Of a stretch of 8,366 bases of DNA, positions 6,626 to 8,366 are shown in pieces. Position 1 is the first letter of the stretch; each line of letters begins with the position of its first letter. The notes beneath the pieces are model-generated. The model was not told the DNA's origin and made no database searches. It saw nothing but the letters and a program-made list of their open reading frames with translations. A program made the position numbers and the translations under genes. The DNA is from Candidatus Latescibacterota bacterium (lineage in GTDB: Bacteria; Latescibacterota; UBA2968; GCA-2709665). The stretch spans positions 1 to 8,366 of the forward strand of contig JASLMQ010000967.1 of assembly GCA_030746455.1 (NCBI GenBank). The letters are read 5' to 3'.

Positions 6626-8089
6626 ATGGCCGGAATTGCAGGACTGATCGGAGAGGGCGCATCCCCCGAGGTGCTCCGGGGCATGCTCGACACGCTGAAA
6701 CACCGGGGACCGGATGACCGGTGGATGGTCGATGGTACCTCACACGCCATCGGGGTGTGCGACTCGGACCTCAGTCCCGAGAAGGGAACCGGACACGCCG
6801 GCGGCGGCGACCTGGCCGTGGTCTTCGACGGCGAGATCTACAACGACCGTCCAGTGGGTACCTCCGATGCAAGCGTGGCCATCGAGCTCTACAAGACCTA
6901 TGGCAGGACCTTCGCCGCACACCTTCACGGCGCCTTCGCCTGCGCTATCTGGCATCACGGGCAGCTGATCCTCGCGCGCGACGGAGTGGGCATCAGGCCG
7001 CTCTATTGGGGGCGCAACGACAACGGTGCGGTCTGCTTCGCCTCCGAAATCAAGGCCCTCGTTGGCAAGGCCGGGGATGTCCAGGAGCTTCATCCGGCCA
7101 CCGTCTTTTCCTCGGACACGGGAATCCAGGCCTACCTGCCCGTCTATCCGGATGTTGCCGTGTCGGATGGGGTCGACGAGGCTAAGAAGGCCCTGCACGA
7201 CCTGCTGTTCCTCGCCACAGAGCGGCGCCTGGCCGACGGGGCCGTTGGGGGCATGCTCCTCAGCGGAGGGCTGGACAGCTCGATCATTGCCGCCATCGCG
7301 AACCAGATCAAGCCCGGTCTCCCGGCCTTCACGGTGGGCATCGAGGGCGCGCCCGACCTGGCCAATGCCGAGCTCATGGCCAGGCATCTGGGAGTGGAGC
7401 ATCAGGTAAAGCTCTTCGGCGCCGAGGAGGTCAAGGTCCTCATACCCAAGGCGGTCTACAGCCTGGAGTCCTTCGACGAGGACTGCGTGAGCGGAGCCAT
7501 CGCGAATCTGGTCGCTTCCGAGCTGGCCTTCACCCGCACGAACTGCATTCTGAGCGGCGAGGGCGGCGACGAGCTCAACGGCGGCTACCACCTGCTCAAG
7601 GATCTGCCCGACGATGCGAGCCGGCGCAAGATGATGGAACAGCTGATCGCCGTGGCCTACAACACGGCGCTACAGCGGCTGGATCGGGCCATGATGGGGA
7701 ACTCCATCAACTACCGCACGCCGTTCCTCGATTCCGAGGTGACCGCGTTCTGCCTGCAGATACCGGTCGACTGGAAGGTTCACAAGCAGCCGGACGGCCA
7801 GCTGGTGGAAAAGTGGCTCTTGAGAGAGGCCTTCAAGGACATGCTGCCCGAGGAGATCTACAGGCGCGAGAAGCTACGGTTCTCCGGCGGCACGGGCACC
7901 GATCCGCTGATCGAGGAGATGGGCCGGGAAATCATCGAGGAGGGCGCCTTCACGGAAGACAGCCGCCAAACGCCGGGCGGCTACATGCTGAACTCGCCGA
8001 AGGAGCTCGCCTACTACCGTCTGTTCAAGGAGTACTTCCCCGATCCGGCCTTCGAGTCCCTCGTGGGCCGCTGGGATCCGGAGAAGTAG
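6626..8089 (+). CDS. Asparagine-synthetase-like protein with degenerate glutaminase domain
   Basis: A 487-residue protein of the AsnB type: an N-terminal class II glutamine amidotransferase domain (1 to about 165) and a C-terminal ATP-pyrophosphatase synthetase domain (about 185-487). The synthetase domain looks intact, with PP-loop SGGLDSS at 213-219, SGEGGDE at 310-316, a YRTPFLD segment at 363-369 and Lys/Arg-rich C-terminal motifs (EKWLLREAF 395-403, RREKLRFSGGTGT 413-425). The glutaminase domain keeps RGPD (27-30), GEIYN (69-73) and TSD (79-81). However, the nucleophilic Cys that normally follows Met1 is Ala2, encoded GCC, and the oxyanion-hole Asn before GEIYN is Asp68. Glutamine hydrolysis is therefore unlikely; free ammonia or another amine may be the nucleophile. 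The length is below the roughly 550 residues of E. coli AsnB. ATG at 6626 is chosen because it begins the conserved N-terminus and AGGAG lies upstream at 6609-6613. The frame stays open back to 6275, but that part overlaps the MttB-like gene and looks non-protein. Asparagine, another amide, or a natural-product bond could be the product. Confidence 0.88.
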   Translation: MAGIAGLIGEGASPEVLRGMLDTLKHRGPDDRWMVDGTSHAIGVCDSDLSPEKGTGHAGGGDLAVVFDGEIYNDRPVGTSDASVAIELYKTYGRTFAAHLHGAFACAIWHHGQLILARDGVGIRPLYWGRNDNGAVCFASEIKALVGKAGDVQELHPATVFSSDTGIQAYLPVYPDVAVSDGVDEAKKALHDLLFLATERRLADGAVGGMLLSGGLDSSIIAAIANQIKPGLPAFTVGIEGAPDLANAELMARHLGVEHQVKLFGAEEVKVLIPKAVYSLESFDEDCVSGAIANLVASELAFTRTNCILSGEGGDELNGGYHLLKDLPDDASRRKMMEQLIAVAYNTALQRLDRAMMGNSINYRTPFLDSEVTAFCLQIPVDWKVHKQPDGQLVEKWLLREAFKDMLPEEIYRREKLRFSGGTGTDPLIEEMGREIIEEGAFTEDSRQTPGGYMLNSPKELAYYRLFKEYFPDPAFESLVGRWDPEK

Positions 8090-8107
8090 GACCACCAGCA
8101 TTGGGCC

Positions 8108-8119
8108 GCCCGATCGGGC
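8108..8119. promoter_or_regulatory. 12-base perfect palindrome upstream of the MarR gene, candidate operator
   Basis: GCCCGATCGGGC reads identically on both strands, with no loop, so it suits a dimeric DNA-binding protein better than an RNA hairpin. It ends 24 bases before the MarR-family ATG at 8144 and begins 18 bases after the preceding stop. MarR proteins commonly repress their own genes through palindromes in this position. No promoter boxes are clear in the 54-base gap. Confidence 0.35.
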
Positions 8120-8143
8120 ATTCGTGGATGGAGTAGAGGATAG

Positions 8144-8366
8144 ATGGACAACGAATTCGAGAACAGTGTGAAGGACATCGTCTGGGCGCTCAGGCGGATC
8201 GTGAGCCTGATCAACCTGGACTCGAAGCGGATGGTGAAGCGGTTCGGCGTCACCGGCCCCCAAGGCCTGGTGATCAAGTCCCTGCATGCCCTTGCGGAGG
8301 CCCAGCCGTCCGCAGCGCTCAGCCGATACCTCAACATGACGCCGTCGAACATGACGGGCATCGTCG
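8144..8366 (+). CDS. MarR-family transcriptional regulator, N-terminal part, cut by window edge
   Basis: The frame opens with ATG at 8144 and runs to the window end without a stop, giving 74 residues. The first helix (about 5-30, with VKDIVWALRRIVSLIN) fits the dimerisation helix of MarR proteins. It is followed by FGVTGPQGLVIKSL (37-50), which matches the usual Leu-Thr-x-x-Gln helix, and by a helix-turn-helix start with ALSRYLNMTPSNMTGIV (58-74), the family's recognition region. The recognition helix is just complete; the beta-wing and C-terminal dimer helix lie beyond the edge. MarR dimers usually repress nearby genes and are released by small aromatic or oxidising ligands. AGAGGA at 8135-8140 supports the start, though the 3-base spacing is tight. 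It lies 54 bases after the asparagine-synthetase-like gene on the same strand, so it may regulate that block and itself. The ligand cannot be inferred. Confidence 0.82.
   Translation, partial: MDNEFENSVKDIVWALRRIVSLINLDSKRMVKRFGVTGPQGLVIKSLHALAEAQPSAALSRYLNMTPSNMTGIV

Overview
The window comes from a GC-rich bacterial chromosome. It holds nine protein genes, and I see no rRNA, tRNA, CRISPR array, insertion sequence or phage gene. The start-codon mix (ATG and GTG) and Shine-Dalgarno sites are ordinary bacterial ones. An EttA-type ABC-F protein, a secreted PL6 polysaccharide lyase, a uroporphyrinogen-decarboxylase-like (URO-D-like) protein and an MttB-like methyltransferase together suggest an environmental, probably Gram-negative heterotroph. 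That mix resembles Planctomycetota, Latescibacterota or Verrucomicrobiota-type metagenomic genomes. This placement is an impression from gene families, not a taxonomic result.

Layout. The left edge (1-335, minus strand) is the N-terminus of the translation factor gene ettA, with its own likely promoter. Everything to its right is on the plus strand. A 247-base divergent spacer with a promoter and an evenly spaced GGTCTC motif set leads into a PL6 alginate/chondroitin-type lyase (583-1926). Close behind are a DUF2938-like membrane protein (1957-2430), a divergent peptide deformylase (2479-2988), a URO-D-like protein (3077-4135) and a small VOC/glyoxalase-fold protein with a very strong ribosome binding site (4256-4627). 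These five look like loosely co-oriented accessory genes rather than one pathway.

A 365-base non-coding spacer (4628-4992), pyrimidine-rich and then AT-rich with a perfect TTGACA box, precedes a second block: an MttB-superfamily methyltransferase (4993-6579), an asparagine-synthetase-like protein (6626-8089) and the start of a MarR-family regulator (8144 to the window end). Spacings of 46 and 54 bases make an operon plausible. The MttB-like protein has Cys at the place where archaeal trimethylamine methyltransferase carries pyrrolysine, so it is the non-pyrrolysine type. The asparagine-synthetase-like protein keeps its ATP-pyrophosphatase site but has lost the catalytic Cys of its glutaminase domain (it begins Met-Ala-Gly). 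It therefore probably does not hydrolyse glutamine and may use free ammonia or an amine. A 12-base perfect palindrome lies just upstream of the MarR gene and is a candidate operator.

The most interesting region is 4920-8366, a possible regulated unit for handling a methylated amine and forming an amide bond. That link is a hypothesis from gene order and residue changes only. No complete novel system is demonstrated.
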